A stretch of DNA of 64,000 nt, from positions 248,001-312,000 of the forward strand of contig JAQEYU010000001.1 in the NCBI GenBank assembly GCA_027692465.1, read 5' to 3'. Below the pieces are notes generated by a model. That model was given only the letters and a program-made list of their open reading frames with translations. It ran no database searches and had not been told where the DNA came from. Both the position numbers and the translations under genes were made by a program. Positions 19,965 through 28,907 of this stretch are shown here, one piece after another (positions within the stretch are counted from its first letter, which is position 1; every line of letters starts with the position of its first letter). The DNA is from Enterococcaceae bacterium OF42-14pH9A (GTDB lineage Bacteria > Bacillota > Bacilli > Lactobacillales > Enterococcaceae).

Positions 19965-20534
19965 ATGGCTAGAAAAAAGACAATAACAAGAGAGCAGATT
20001 TTGGATGCGGCCTATGCCGTTGTTTCAACTGAGGGTTTTTCCCGCTTTACTGCTCGCAATATCGCAGCAAAAATGAACTGCTCCACCCAGCCGATCTACT
20101 TGGAATTCAAAAACATGGAAGACTTGAAACGAGCGCTGATCAAAAAAGTTCACGACTATCTGGCAACGGACGTATTTCCGGTGGAACACACAGGTGAAAA
20201 GATCGTCGACTTGGCGTTAAATTACATCGGCTTTGCAACTAAAGAACGCCGCTTGTATCGGGCGATGTATTTGGAAGAGTACGGCGGCGGCCGCGAAATG
20301 CAGGAGTTTTCTTATGCATTTTATAAGAATCTGGTCCGCACTGATCCGGATTTCAAAGACCTTTCCGACGAAGAGATCGAATCGCTCCACACAGGGACTT
20401 GGATCGTTGCAACGGGGATCGCAGCGTTGATGTCTTCCGGGATCATCAATCCTTCCGAAGATCAGATTATTCGTCTGATGCAGGAAAGTATTCAGGGAAT
20501 CTTGGCGCGAAAAGAAGCAATTGATATGTCCTGA
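19965..20534 (+). CDS. TetR family transcriptional regulator
   Basis: 189 residues with an N-terminal TetR helix-turn-helix (ITREQILDAAYAVVSTEGFS, TARNIAAKMNCSTQPIYLEF) and an all-helical ligand domain with EERRLYRAMYLEEYGGG-like aromatic and acidic residues. Ribosome site GGGGAGA precedes the ATG. The divergent neighbour is pepS and the downstream gene map lies beyond a terminator and a repeat island, so the target cannot be deduced from context. Confidence 0.88.
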   Translation: MARKKTITREQILDAAYAVVSTEGFSRFTARNIAAKMNCSTQPIYLEFKNMEDLKRALIKKVHDYLATDVFPVEHTGEKIVDLALNYIGFATKERRLYRAMYLEEYGGGREMQEFSYAFYKNLVRTDPDFKDLSDEEIESLHTGTWIVATGIAALMSSGIINPSEDQIIRLMQESIQGILARKEAIDMS

Positions 20535-20545
20535 TCCAAAAATGA

Positions 20546-20577
20546 GTCGGCAGCTTGAGGGCTGCCGGCTTTTTTTC
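20546..20577 (+). terminator. Terminator after tetR
   Basis: GGCAGC and GCTGCC pair around TTGAGG (extended by flanking pairs), followed by seven T. Confidence 0.85.
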
Positions 20578-21247
20578 AGGTTCACAGGGATTAATTGGAT
20601 AGGTTGGCTGTCTCTGGAGCCTTCGGACAAATTGCTTGGATTCCTGCTTGGATAGTGCACTAGTATTTCATCCGGATTGGAATTAAAGCAATCGGCCGGG
20701 TGCCGAAAAGTTTCAGAAGGCTCTCCGATCTGACCCCGGCGTACAGCCGCCGGCCGAAGCCAACGAGAAATTCCACTTGAGAGGCAGCGGAAATTTCTCA
20801 TTGTCTTGGGCCTATTGACTTCAAACTGACAGTAACGCCACTGATTTTTCAAATCAGCAGCGAACTGTCAGTAGTTCACTCAAACGGTAAAATCTGTACG
20901 CCGGGGTCAGTCTCCGAGCCTTCTGAAACTTTTCTCGATGTATCCGCTGAGAAGACGGCAGAGACAGCACATAGCAACATCGTAGTGCACATCAAGGGGA
21001 ATGTGAGAAGCTACCCTCCCTTTGATCAGCTGGTACAGTTCAACTAGAGCGGAAAGCGCCAAGTTGAACTTACAACCTCAGCCTGCTGAATTGGTCCCGA
21101 CCATGCACTGCGATGATTGGCATGCAAACTGGCTCTGGAGTCTTCGGGTAAATTATTTTGATTTCTGCCCGGATAGTGCATTAGTTCATGGAAACAATCG
21201 GCTGAGCAGGCCAAAAAAATCGTCAGTCGGGAGATTTCTGTCTTGAA
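20578..21247. repeat. Repeat-rich island with nested inverted repeats
   Basis: About 670 bases without a gene. A 42-base arm at 20705-20746 (starts GAAAAGTTTCAGAAGGCT, ends CCCCGGCGTACAG) recurs inverted at 20894-20934. Between them lie two further hairpins: CAACGAGAAATTCC (20761-20774) / GGAAATTTCTCATTG (20789-20803), and ACTGACAGT (20825-20833) / ACTGTCAGT (20864-20872) with inner CTGATTT/AAATCAG. Further right AGTTCAACT (21037-21045) pairs with AGTTGAACT (21062-21070). A block CTGGAG(C/T)CTTCGG...GGATAGTGCA(C/T)TAGT occurs at about 20615-20664 and again at 21134-21185. Parts recur at 28.8 and 34.3 kb. Confidence 0.8.
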
Positions 21248-21277
21248 TTGGCGCAAAATTCTTTCCTATGATAGAAT
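21248..21277 (+). promoter_or_regulatory. map promoter
   Basis: TTGGCG (21248-21253) and TAGAAT (21272-21277) separated by 18 bases, 34 bases upstream of the map start. Confidence 0.6.
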
Positions 21278-21311
21278 AAGAACGATTTTATAAGAGGAGT
21301 CTGAGCAGAAT

Positions 21312-22076
21312 ATGATAACATTGAAGTCACCACGAGAAATCGAAACAATGAAAGAATCCGGTGCGCTTTTGGCTGATGTCCACAAACAGCTGCGCAGTTT
21401 TATCAAACCGGGAATCACCAGCTGGGATATTGAAGTTTTTGTCCGCAATTATATCGAGTCGCACGGCGGGATCGCAGCTCAGATTGGTTTTGAAGGCTAT
21501 GAATATGCCACCTGCTGCAGTATCAATACCGAAATTTGTCACGGTTTTCCCCGCAAAAAAGTGTTAAAAAGCGGTGATTTGATCAAAGTCGACATGTGTA
21601 TCGACTTAAAAGGCGGCATTTCCGACTCCTGCTGGGCCTATGTGGTCGGCGAAAGTAACCCGGACTTGGACCATCTGATGGCGGTCACTAAAAAATCGCT
21701 GTATTTGGGAATCGAACAAGCCCAGGTAGGCAACCGCATCGGCGACATCGGTCATGCAATCCAGACGTATGTGGAAGACCAGGGATTGTCAGTCGTCCGG
21801 GATTTCATTGGACATGGTGTAGGGCCGACGATTCACGAAGAACCGGCTGTTCCTCATTACGGTGAAGCCGGCAAGGGACTGCGCTTAAAAGAAGGCATGG
21901 TCATCACGATCGAGCCAATGGTTAATACCGGTACGTGGAAAATGAAGATGGATCCGAATGGCTGGACAGCCTATACTTTGGACGGCGGCTTGAGCTGTCA
22001 ATATGAGCACACCATTGCGATCACAAAAGAGGGGCCGCTGATTCTGACTTCCCAAGGCGAAGAAGGAACATACTGA
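21312..22076 (+). CDS. map: Methionine aminopeptidase, type I
   Basis: Removes the initiator methionine from nascent proteins using two metal ions. 254 residues with the conserved ligand set: VDMCIDLKGGISDSCW (two Asp), FIGHGVGPTIHEEP (His), ITIEPMV (Glu) and QYEHTIAIT (Glu). The ATG follows an AGAGGAG ribosome site. yihY follows after 46 bases and likely shares the transcript, an order also common in enterococci. Confidence 0.96.
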   Translation: MITLKSPREIETMKESGALLADVHKQLRSFIKPGITSWDIEVFVRNYIESHGGIAAQIGFEGYEYATCCSINTEICHGFPRKKVLKSGDLIKVDMCIDLKGGISDSCWAYVVGESNPDLDHLMAVTKKSLYLGIEQAQVGNRIGDIGHAIQTYVEDQGLSVVRDFIGHGVGPTIHEEPAVPHYGEAGKGLRLKEGMVITIEPMVNTGTWKMKMDPNGWTAYTLDGGLSCQYEHTIAITKEGPLILTSQGEEGTY

Positions 22077-22122
22077 GGTTTCAGCTCCTCGCAAAGCGCT
22101 GAAAACACTTTGGAGGAAAGCT

Positions 22123-23067
22123 ATGAAACTGGTGGATAAGATCAAAGATAACAAACAACTGATGACTTTGCTGAAGATCAGCAAAGAGCGTTTTTCGGAG
22201 GCGGAACTGGGCAACAGCGGGGTAGTAGTTTCCTACTATCTGCTGTTGTCGCTGTTTCCGCTTTTGATTGCGGTAGGAAATGTCCTGCCGTTTTTACATA
22301 TCGATCCCAATGATGTGCTGCCTTACATCAAGAACATCATTCCCGAAGAGATCTACAGTTTTTTGGGACCGGCGATCACCAGTTTACTCACCCAAGGTTC
22401 CGGGGGGCTCTTGTCTATTTCGGCACTGGCTGCTTTGTGGTCGGCCAGTCAGAGTATCAACGCTCTGCAGGGAGCGTTGAACAAAGCCTATGGTGTTGAA
22501 GGCCGGGACAATTTTGTCGTCACTCGGATCGTTTCGGTGATCATCATCGTTTTCTTGTTCGTGGGTATCATCGGTGTGACGCTGATCCTGGGCGTAGGCA
22601 AAGCCGTATTGGATGCGCTGCAGCCAATCTTCGGTTTTTCAGAAGAGATCATCAGCCTCTTTCAAACGGTGAAATGGCCAGTGACCATCATTGCCTTGCT
22701 GGCGATCATGACCATCATCTATTGGCTGGTCCCCAACGCCAAAGTCACGTTTCGCTCGGCTTTTCCCGGTGCGGTGGTGGCGACGGTGGGCTGGATGCTG
22801 CTGGGTCAGCTTTTCGGTTTGTATACTCGTTTTTTTGCCGCTAAAGTCAGCGGTTATCAGATCATCGGGAGTTTTATTGTCTTGATGCTTTGGCTCAATC
22901 TAGCGGCAACCATCATTTTGGCAGGCGGCATTTTGAATGCCGTGATTGAAGCCTATCGTTCCGGCGGAGAAGTGGCAGAACGCAAGGGGCCGGTGTCAAA
23001 ACTCACCTCGAAAATCAGTGACCGGTTTGGCGAGCGGGAAGAGGACGATACCGACACTAAGGGATGA
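22123..23067 (+). CDS. yihY: YihY/BrkB family inner membrane protein
   Basis: Multi-pass membrane protein of the YihY family (once misnamed ribonuclease BN), transport role suspected but unproven. 314 residues with about six hydrophobic segments: the first carries VVSYYLLLSLFPLLIAVG, the central ones IVSVIIIVFLFVGIIGVTLI and PVTIIALLAIMTIIYWLVPN, then FPGAVVATVGWMLLGQLFG and a last segment ending AGGILNAVIEAY. The C-terminal 45 residues are charged and cytosolic. Follows map. Confidence 0.92.
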   Translation: MKLVDKIKDNKQLMTLLKISKERFSEAELGNSGVVVSYYLLLSLFPLLIAVGNVLPFLHIDPNDVLPYIKNIIPEEIYSFLGPAITSLLTQGSGGLLSISALAALWSASQSINALQGALNKAYGVEGRDNFVVTRIVSVIIIVFLFVGIIGVTLILGVGKAVLDALQPIFGFSEEIISLFQTVKWPVTIIALLAIMTIIYWLVPNAKVTFRSAFPGAVVATVGWMLLGQLFGLYTRFFAAKVSGYQIIGSFIVLMLWLNLAATIILAGGILNAVIEAYRSGGEVAERKGPVSKLTSKISDRFGEREEDDTDTKG

Positions 23068-23186
23068 AGCCAATTGCATGACGAGCTGTTTGAACAGACT
23101 CGTAGTTTTCAGTTATCCCCTGGTTTACCGCTCTGCGGCTGCAACGAGCTTGTGGACTATCTATTTACAGAAAGAGAGAAACCAAC

Positions 23187-24416
23187 GTGCCTCATTTTGC
23201 TTTTAAATTCATCATTCAAATGTTTATTACGATGATCTTGTCACTGATCTTCACGCCGTTGATCAAGCTTTTGGCGTTTAAAATCGGAGCTGTGGACATG
23301 CCGAATGCTCGGCGAATCAATAAAAAACCGATGCCTTCTGCCGGCGGACTCAGCATCTTCTTAGCTTTTTCGATTTCGATGCTTTTCGGTTTTCGGGACA
23401 TTCAGTTGTACAAGGTTACCGGTCCTATCGTATTGGGTGCGGCGATTGTAGTACTGACAGGGCTGATCGATGATATGCGGGAGCTCAAGCCCTGGCAGAA
23501 AACGCTGGGGATTACCTTGGCAGCGTTAGAGGCCTATTTTGTTGCCGGTATCCAGATGGACAGTATCAGTTTCCCATTTTTCGGTAAATTCGAGCTGGGT
23601 TGGTTGAGCCTGCCAGTAACAATCATCTGGATTTTGGCACTCACCAATGCGGTCAACCTGATCGATGGCCTGGACGGACTGGCGGCGGGGGTTTCCATCA
23701 TCGGCTTGTCGACCATCGGTATTATTTCCTTCTTCTTCCTGCTGCCGGATGCCAGTTTGGTGACTACGATTATCATCTTTACTCTGGTGGCCGCGATCTT
23801 GGGCTTTTTCCCTTATAACTTTTATCCGGCGACGATTTATCTGGGGGATACCGGCGCGCTTTTTCTGGGATATATGATTTCGATTGTTTCCATGTCGGGA
23901 CTGAAAAATGCGACCTTTATTTCAATCATGACGCCGATGCTGATTTTGGGCGTGCCGATAACCGATACGGTCTATGCCATGATCCGTCGCAAGTTCAACA
24001 AACAAAAGATCTCTTCGGCCGATAAGATGCACCTGCATCACCGCTTGATTTCATTGGGCTTTACGCATCGTGGTGCGGTTTTAACGATTTATGCGTTGGC
24101 GCTGGTCTTTTCTTTTATTGCACTGTTGATGAATTATGCGAGTACGCAAGCCATGATCCTGTTGATCATTTGTACGGCGATCGGACTCGAGTTGTTCATT
24201 GAACTGATTGGTCTGGTAGGGGAGAACCGGCAGCCGCTGATGAGGGCACTGAAATTTCTGGGGAATCGCAGCTATCGCCAAACTGTGATGCATCGGGAAG
24301 ACGATCTCCCGGATGACGAGAAAAAAAGCGACGATTCTGAATCTGATGCGTCTGATCCTGTTTCACCGCAGTCTCATTCGGCAGCTGATGATCACCGGGA
24401 TTCAGATGAGCAGTAA
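23187..24416 (+). CDS. tagO: Undecaprenyl-phosphate GlcNAc-1-phosphate transferase (TagO/WecA family)
   Basis: Starts cell wall teichoic acid or polysaccharide synthesis by moving GlcNAc-1-phosphate from UDP-GlcNAc onto undecaprenyl phosphate at the membrane. 409 residues with about ten or eleven membrane helices. Family motifs are DMPNARRINKKPMPSAGG, LIDDMRELKPWQK, NAVNLIDGLDGLAAG, IYLGDTGALFLGY and the HLHHRLISLGF loop near residue 280. The last 50 residues are a charged tail rich in Asp and Ser. The start is GTG at 23187 after AAAGAGAG. Confidence 0.93.
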   Translation: MPHFAFKFIIQMFITMILSLIFTPLIKLLAFKIGAVDMPNARRINKKPMPSAGGLSIFLAFSISMLFGFRDIQLYKVTGPIVLGAAIVVLTGLIDDMRELKPWQKTLGITLAALEAYFVAGIQMDSISFPFFGKFELGWLSLPVTIIWILALTNAVNLIDGLDGLAAGVSIIGLSTIGIISFFFLLPDASLVTTIIIFTLVAAILGFFPYNFYPATIYLGDTGALFLGYMISIVSMSGLKNATFISIMTPMLILGVPITDTVYAMIRRKFNKQKISSADKMHLHHRLISLGFTHRGAVLTIYALALVFSFIALLMNYASTQAMILLIICTAIGLELFIELIGLVGENRQPLMRALKFLGNRSYRQTVMHREDDLPDDEKKSDDSESDASDPVSPQSHSAADDHRDSDEQ

Positions 24417-24510
24417 CAGAGTGCGGGAAGCTGCCGGAGTCGTCAAAAACAGCATAAAACTGAGGTACAACCAATGAAAGTTATGAAGTGCTGAAAACAG
24501 AATTTCACAA

Positions 24511-24552
24511 GCGGAGCAAGGACTGAGCTATCAGTTCTTGCTCCGCTTTTTC
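24511..24552 (+). terminator. Terminator after tagO
   Basis: GCGGAGCAAGgACTGA pairs with TCAGTtCTTGCTCCGC and is followed by TTTTT. Confidence 0.9.
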
Positions 24553-24689
24553 GGGTCAAACCTTTCTGTTTTTGAACCTGAGCGAACTCGAAGATCTTCT
24601 CATCAAAAGCGACCCGTTGTTTCTGGGCCAGCTGCTGTAGAGGCGGCTGTCAAAAGGGAAATCTTCATTTTCCGCTCCTTTTTTTGGCA

Positions 24690-24785
24690 GAGAATGGTAC
24701 AATAGCTACTGGTTTGACAGAGTGCGGCGGTTGTTTCCGCCTGGAAAAAATTGCGAATCTGTCAATGGAATGGGAGGAATCAGCA
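24690..24785 (+). promoter_or_regulatory. Extended -10 promoter and structured leader of the ABC transporter
   Basis: TGGTACAAT near 24694-24702 is an extended -10 without a clear -35. The short leader folds into one hairpin: TTGACAGA (24714-24721) pairs with TCTGTCAA (24758-24765), enclosing GGCGG/CCGCC. The base of this stem lies just before the GGGAGG ribosome site. It does not match any riboswitch consensus I know (TPP, ykkC and mini-ykkC were considered). Confidence 0.45.
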
Positions 24786-25547
24786 TTGGAAAGTACACAG
24801 ACTGACCTCGTTTTGGAGAATATCAGTTACGAGAGTGAAGCAAAGCAGATCTTGGCGGATGTTTCGCTGGGACTGGCGGCCGGAGAAATCTACACTCTGA
24901 TCGGTCCTTCGGGGGCCGGAAAGACCACTTTGCTGCGCCTGTTGGCCGGTTTGCTGCAGCCGACAGCCGGCACTATGACTAGCGACAGAGCAGCGTATGT
25001 CCCGCGAGAACATCGGATTGCATTGGTGCCTCAGGATTACGGTCTGCTGCCTTGGCAGACTGCCTGGCAGGCAGTGACAGAAGCGGCGAAGATCAGTCGT
25101 CAATTGAAAAAACTCACGGAAGACCAGGAGGAAGAGATTCGCCAACTGTTCCGGGATATGGAATTGAACGACGAAACCAGTCGTTACCCAAGGCAGCTGA
25201 GCGGCGGCCAAAAACAGCGGGTTGCGATCGCACGGGCGTTTGCCTGTGACAGCCAACTGCTTTTGATGGATGAGCCTTTTTCGGCCTTGGATGCTTTGAC
25301 GAGAGACAAGGCCCAGAATCTGTTCATTAAAAATTGGCTCAAGCGCCCAACTCGTACCCTTTTCATCACCCATGACGTCACTGAAGCGTTATTGGTGGGG
25401 CACAAGGTCATCGTGATGGCCAAGGAGCCTGGACGGATTAAAGAAGTTTTGACTTCGCCTGTGGAGGAAAAAGGGGACTTGGAAACCGTGCGGCAAACCC
25501 AAGAGCTTTTTTCTGCTGCGGCATATTTAAGGGGGCAGCTGCTATGA
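24786..25547 (+). CDS. ABC transporter ATP-binding protein, nitrate/taurine (NitT/TauT) type
   Basis: ATPase subunit of an importer of the SsuB/TauB/ThiZ class. 253 residues: Walker A IGPSGAGKTTLLRLLAGL, Q-loop VPQDYGLLPWQTAW, signature QLSGGQKQRVAIARAFA, Walker B LLLMDEPFSALD, switch histidine in FITHDVTEAL. I place the start at TTG 24786, 7 bases after GGGAGG; a longer ATG start at 24684 would begin before the likely promoter. The permease gene overlaps by four bases. No substrate-binding protein is adjacent, so the substrate is unknown. Confidence 0.92.
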   Translation: MESTQTDLVLENISYESEAKQILADVSLGLAAGEIYTLIGPSGAGKTTLLRLLAGLLQPTAGTMTSDRAAYVPREHRIALVPQDYGLLPWQTAWQAVTEAAKISRQLKKLTEDQEEEIRQLFRDMELNDETSRYPRQLSGGQKQRVAIARAFACDSQLLLMDEPFSALDALTRDKAQNLFIKNWLKRPTRTLFITHDVTEALLVGHKVIVMAKEPGRIKEVLTSPVEEKGDLETVRQTQELFSAAAYLRGQLL

Positions 25548-26299
25548 GAATCAAGGAGCGTTATCGCACGTCATTAGGCTTTGCTTGCGCGGTAGTATTT
25601 TTATTGGGAATCTGGCTGATCGCCAGTGTATGGGTACAAAAAACGGTATTGCCGTCACCGGTCACAGTTTTTGAAAAGCTGCCGCTGTTGTTTTCAAAGG
25701 GGATGCTGCAGCATGTGACCGCCAGTCTGTATCGGATTGCCGTCGGAATGGGAGCAGCGGTTTTACTGGGTTTTTTGTTGGGCTTGTTGATGGGGAGTCT
25801 TCCTCAGTGGCAGAGCTTTTTCTCACCCTTGATCTATCTGACTTATCCGATCCCGAAAATGGCGCTGCTGCCGATTGTGATGCTTCTGGGGGGGCTGGGG
25901 GACCTGTCAAAGATAATCATGATTATTTTGATTGTTACTCCGCAGGTTCTGGTAGCTGTTCGGGATGCGGTCTTGGAGATTCCGGCATATTATTATGATG
26001 TTTACCGCTGTATCGGAGCACAAAAGATGAAACTCTTCTACAAGATCACATTGCCTGCTTGTCTGCCGGCAGTCTTCAGCACTTCCCGGGTATCGTTGGG
26101 GACTGCGATTTCTATTCTGTTTTTCACGGAAAACTACGGGACCGAATACGGCATGGGTTATTTCATTATGGATGCCTGGATGCGGATGGATTATCCGGCG
26201 ATGTACGGCGGTATTTTACTGCTGAGTCTGTTGGGGCTGATTTTGTTTGTCCTGTTGGATGTGTTGGCTGCCGGTGTGATGCGGTGGCGCCACAGCTGA
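25544..26299 (+). CDS. ABC transporter permease, NitT/TauT type
   Basis: Membrane subunit paired with the preceding ATPase (ATGA overlap). 251 residues with about six hydrophobic segments, including LGFACAVVFLLGIWLIASVW at the N terminus, and the inner-membrane component motif around EIPAYYYDVYRCIGAQKMK (EAA-like loop). An unusual point is that the periplasmic-binding partner normally encoded with such pairs is missing here. Confidence 0.92.
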   Translation: MRIKERYRTSLGFACAVVFLLGIWLIASVWVQKTVLPSPVTVFEKLPLLFSKGMLQHVTASLYRIAVGMGAAVLLGFLLGLLMGSLPQWQSFFSPLIYLTYPIPKMALLPIVMLLGGLGDLSKIIMIILIVTPQVLVAVRDAVLEIPAYYYDVYRCIGAQKMKLFYKITLPACLPAVFSTSRVSLGTAISILFFTENYGTEYGMGYFIMDAWMRMDYPAMYGGILLLSLLGLILFVLLDVLAAGVMRWRHS

Positions 26300-26330
26300 A
26301 AAAACGGCAAAATACTTGAAGATGCTTGGA

Positions 26331-26364
26331 AACTGTCTGCTTTTACTCAAGGGGCAGTTTTTTT
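26331..26364 (+). terminator. Terminator after the ABC transporter
   Basis: AACTGTC pairs with GGCAGTT over a loop of about 14 bases and is followed by a T run. Confidence 0.65.
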
Positions 26365-26389
26365 GCTGTCGAAAAATGGAAAAATTCGA

Positions 26390-26439
26390 TTGACATATGA
26401 TTGGTTGTTCATTTATAATACAAATGAACAGATATTCAT
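26390..26439 (+). promoter_or_regulatory. cadA promoter with ArsR/SmtB-type operator
   Basis: Strong promoter TTGACA (26390-26395), 18-base spacer, TATAAT (26414-26419). The -10 lies inside a perfect 9-base inverted repeat TGTTCATTT (26406-26414) / AAATGAACA (26422-26430), and immediately after comes TGAACA-GA-TATTCA (26425-26438), which has the form of the 12-2-12 operators of ArsR/SmtB metal sensors. Binding would block the polymerase. Confidence 0.75.
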
Positions 26440-26510
26440 GTATTCGCTTAATTGCGAGCAGGATCCGATTGTTTTATGAAAAGCGGACCTGCAGAAAGGG
26501 GGAACTATGC

Positions 26511-28625
26511 ATGGAAAAAAGTTATTATTTAAAAGGTTTGGATTGTGCCAATTGTGCTGCCAAAATCGAGCGGGCAGTCACCAAGGTAAAGGGTGTCGAA
26601 AAAGCCGACGTAGATTTTATGAGTCAGAAAATGTCCATCACATGTGAAAGCGAAGATCTGGCAGCAGTGGAAGCACAAACGTATAAACTGGTCGGACAGC
26701 TTGAGCCGGATGTTGCCGTGATTCCAGCTGATGATGAAGCATTTAGAACAGAAAAAAATCACAGTCACGGACATACCCACGGCCATGAGCACAGCGGCGG
26801 CGAAAATGACAGCTTGTGGAGAATCCTGGTTACGGGAATCGCATTGGCACTGCTTTTGTGGCTCGATCCTGCAGGGCTGCCCCGGGTTGTAGCCTATGTG
26901 GCTGTCTATGTACTGATCGGTGGAGACATCGTCAAAAATGCTTTTATGAATATTCTTCACGGGGAAGTTTTCGATGAAAACTTCCTGATGACTGTCGCAA
27001 CGCTGGGAGCCTTGGCAATCGGTGAATTTCCGGAAGCTGTGGCGGTCATGTTCTTGTATCAGATTGGGGAGTATTTCCAAGACTACGCTGTGGATCGTTC
27101 CCGGAAAAATATTCGGGAATTGATGGATGTCAGGCCGGACTTTGCTCGGGTTCTGGTAGAAGGTACAGAACAAGAAATAGCTCCGTCAGAAGTAGCGGTT
27201 GGCAGTCTGATTGTAGTCAATCCGGGAGAGAAGGTGCCGTTGGATGGTGTGATAACTAAAGGCCGTAGCAGCGCCGATACTTCTGCTTTGACCGGAGAAT
27301 CGCTGCCGCGGCAGCTGTCAGTCGGCGATGAAATTTTGAGTGGAATGATCAATCAAGAGGGGCGACTGGTAATTAAGACCAGCCGCAGCTATGGACAATC
27401 GACGGTTGCTAAAATCCTGGAGCTGGTGGAAAATGCCAGTAGTCAAAAAGCCCCGGCAGAAAAATTTATCACGAAGTTTGCCCGGTACTATACGCCGGCT
27501 GTGGTTGGTTTGGCCGTTCTTTTGGTGGCCATTCCGACACTGTTTTTAGGTGGTGACTTTAAAGAATGGTTGTATCGGGCACTGACCTTTTTGGTGATTT
27601 CCTGTCCTTGCGCGTTGGTGATCTCAGTTCCTCTGAGTTTTTTTGCCGGAATCGGCGGGGCCGGCAAGGCGGGGATCCTGGTAAAAGGCTCCAATCATTT
27701 GGAAACACTGGCGCAAGTCGATACGGTTGTTTTTGATAAGACGGGAACGCTGACGGCCGGTAAATTTGCAGTCGAATCAGTCTCCGGAGCATTGCCTGCC
27801 CAAGAGATCTTAAATTATGCGGCAGCACTGGAACAGTATTCCACTCATCCGATTGCACAGTCGATCCTGCAGGCAGCATCGGCAGAAAATCTGCCGGCTG
27901 TAGCCGACCTCAAAGAGCAAGCGGGTCACGGAATTACCGGTGTCATCAATGGAAAACAAGCTGCCATCGGTAATCAGAAACTGATGACGGCTCTTGGGAT
28001 CTTCTGTTCTGAAACCGATACGGTGGGGACTGTATTGTATTTGGCCCTTGCCGGAACCTATGCCGGTACGCTGGTGATTAATGATCAGCTTAAAGCCGAC
28101 GCTGCTGCTGCAATCAACGGTCTGCAAAAAAACGGCGTCAAGGAGACGGTTATGCTGACAGGCGACAGCCCTAAAGTAGCAAGGGCTGTTGCCAAGAAAC
28201 TTGGATTGACCCGCTTTTTTGCCGGGTTACTGCCGGAAGATAAGGTCAGCCACTTGAAAGAAATCATGGCGGCTGCCGCGGGGAAAGTCGCTTTTGTGGG
28301 GGACGGTATCAATGATGCACCGGTCCTGGTGACAGCTGATCTGGGCGTGGCGATGGGCGGCCTGGGCAGTGATGCGGCGATTGAGGCTGCCGATGTTGTA
28401 ATCATGAATGACCAACCTTCCAAATTGATACAGGGGATCAAGATTTCCCGCAAGACACTGAAAATCGTCAAAGAGAACATTGTTTTTGCCTTGGGTGTAA
28501 AAGCTGTTGTCCTTGTGTTGGGGGCATTGGGCTATACCTCGATGGCAGTCGCGGTTTTTGCTGATGTGGGAGTCACCTTGTTGGCCGTTTTGAATGCTAT
28601 GCGCTGCCTGCGAGTGAAACAATAG
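26511..28625 (+). CDS. cadA: Zn/Cd/Pb-exporting P1B-type ATPase
   Basis: Heavy-metal efflux pump. 704 residues: N-terminal HMA domain with GLDCANCAAKIE (Cys12, Cys15), a His-rich loop NHSHGHTHGHEHSGG near 84-98, membrane helices, TGES actuator loop, the intramembrane CPC motif (365-367), phosphorylation site DKTGT (Asp409), and MLTGDSP and VGDGINDAP hinge motifs. The last membrane helix FADVGVTLLAVLNAMR has the Asp typical of the Zn/Cd class rather than the copper class. The start at 26511 follows AAAGGGGG; a longer in-frame start lies upstream of the operator and is rejected. No sensor gene is adjacent. Confidence 0.93.
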   Translation: MEKSYYLKGLDCANCAAKIERAVTKVKGVEKADVDFMSQKMSITCESEDLAAVEAQTYKLVGQLEPDVAVIPADDEAFRTEKNHSHGHTHGHEHSGGENDSLWRILVTGIALALLLWLDPAGLPRVVAYVAVYVLIGGDIVKNAFMNILHGEVFDENFLMTVATLGALAIGEFPEAVAVMFLYQIGEYFQDYAVDRSRKNIRELMDVRPDFARVLVEGTEQEIAPSEVAVGSLIVVNPGEKVPLDGVITKGRSSADTSALTGESLPRQLSVGDEILSGMINQEGRLVIKTSRSYGQSTVAKILELVENASSQKAPAEKFITKFARYYTPAVVGLAVLLVAIPTLFLGGDFKEWLYRALTFLVISCPCALVISVPLSFFAGIGGAGKAGILVKGSNHLETLAQVDTVVFDKTGTLTAGKFAVESVSGALPAQEILNYAAALEQYSTHPIAQSILQAASAENLPAVADLKEQAGHGITGVINGKQAAIGNQKLMTALGIFCSETDTVGTVLYLALAGTYAGTLVINDQLKADAAAAINGLQKNGVKETVMLTGDSPKVARAVAKKLGLTRFFAGLLPEDKVSHLKEIMAAAAGKVAFVGDGINDAPVLVTADLGVAMGGLGSDAAIEAADVVIMNDQPSKLIQGIKISRKTLKIVKENIVFALGVKAVVLVLGALGYTSMAVAVFADVGVTLLAVLNAMRCLRVKQ

Positions 28626-28907
28626 GCGAAATCTGCTTTAGAGCCGAGGAGTTATTGGCAGATTCTTAAGCTTGAGTGAAGAACGCTGAAAATTCAAGCG
28701 GCAGCTGCGTCGGGGTTGGTTCACTATAAGCAGCGGTCTAACTGAAAGTTTATGTACTGCTATTTCATCCGGATTGGAATTAAAGCAATCAGCGAGTGTC
28801 GAAAAGTTTCAGAAGGCTCTCCGGTTTGTATCAGGCTCGCAAAATGCTGAAACTTATCGGAACCCGGATCATCGTTTGATTTCGACAGATCTGATTATCC
28901 GATCTAA
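28626..28907. repeat. Intergenic region holding a dispersed repeat copy
   Basis: Gene-free stretch after cadA. Positions 28761-28790 are identical over 30 bases to 20664-20693 (TATTTCATCCGGATTGG continuing to GCAATC). After a variable stretch of about ten bases, another 24 bases (CGAAAAGTTTCAGAAGGCTC and four more) also match the 20.7 kb island. The rest shows nothing I can identify. Confidence 0.8.

Noticed and set aside
21022..21246. 74-codon plus-strand frame in the repeat island
   Set aside because: Spans several hairpin repeats and resembles no protein.
24690..24785. TPP, ykkC or mini-ykkC riboswitch before the ABC transporter
   Set aside because: Expected conserved sequences are absent; only a simple hairpin is seen.
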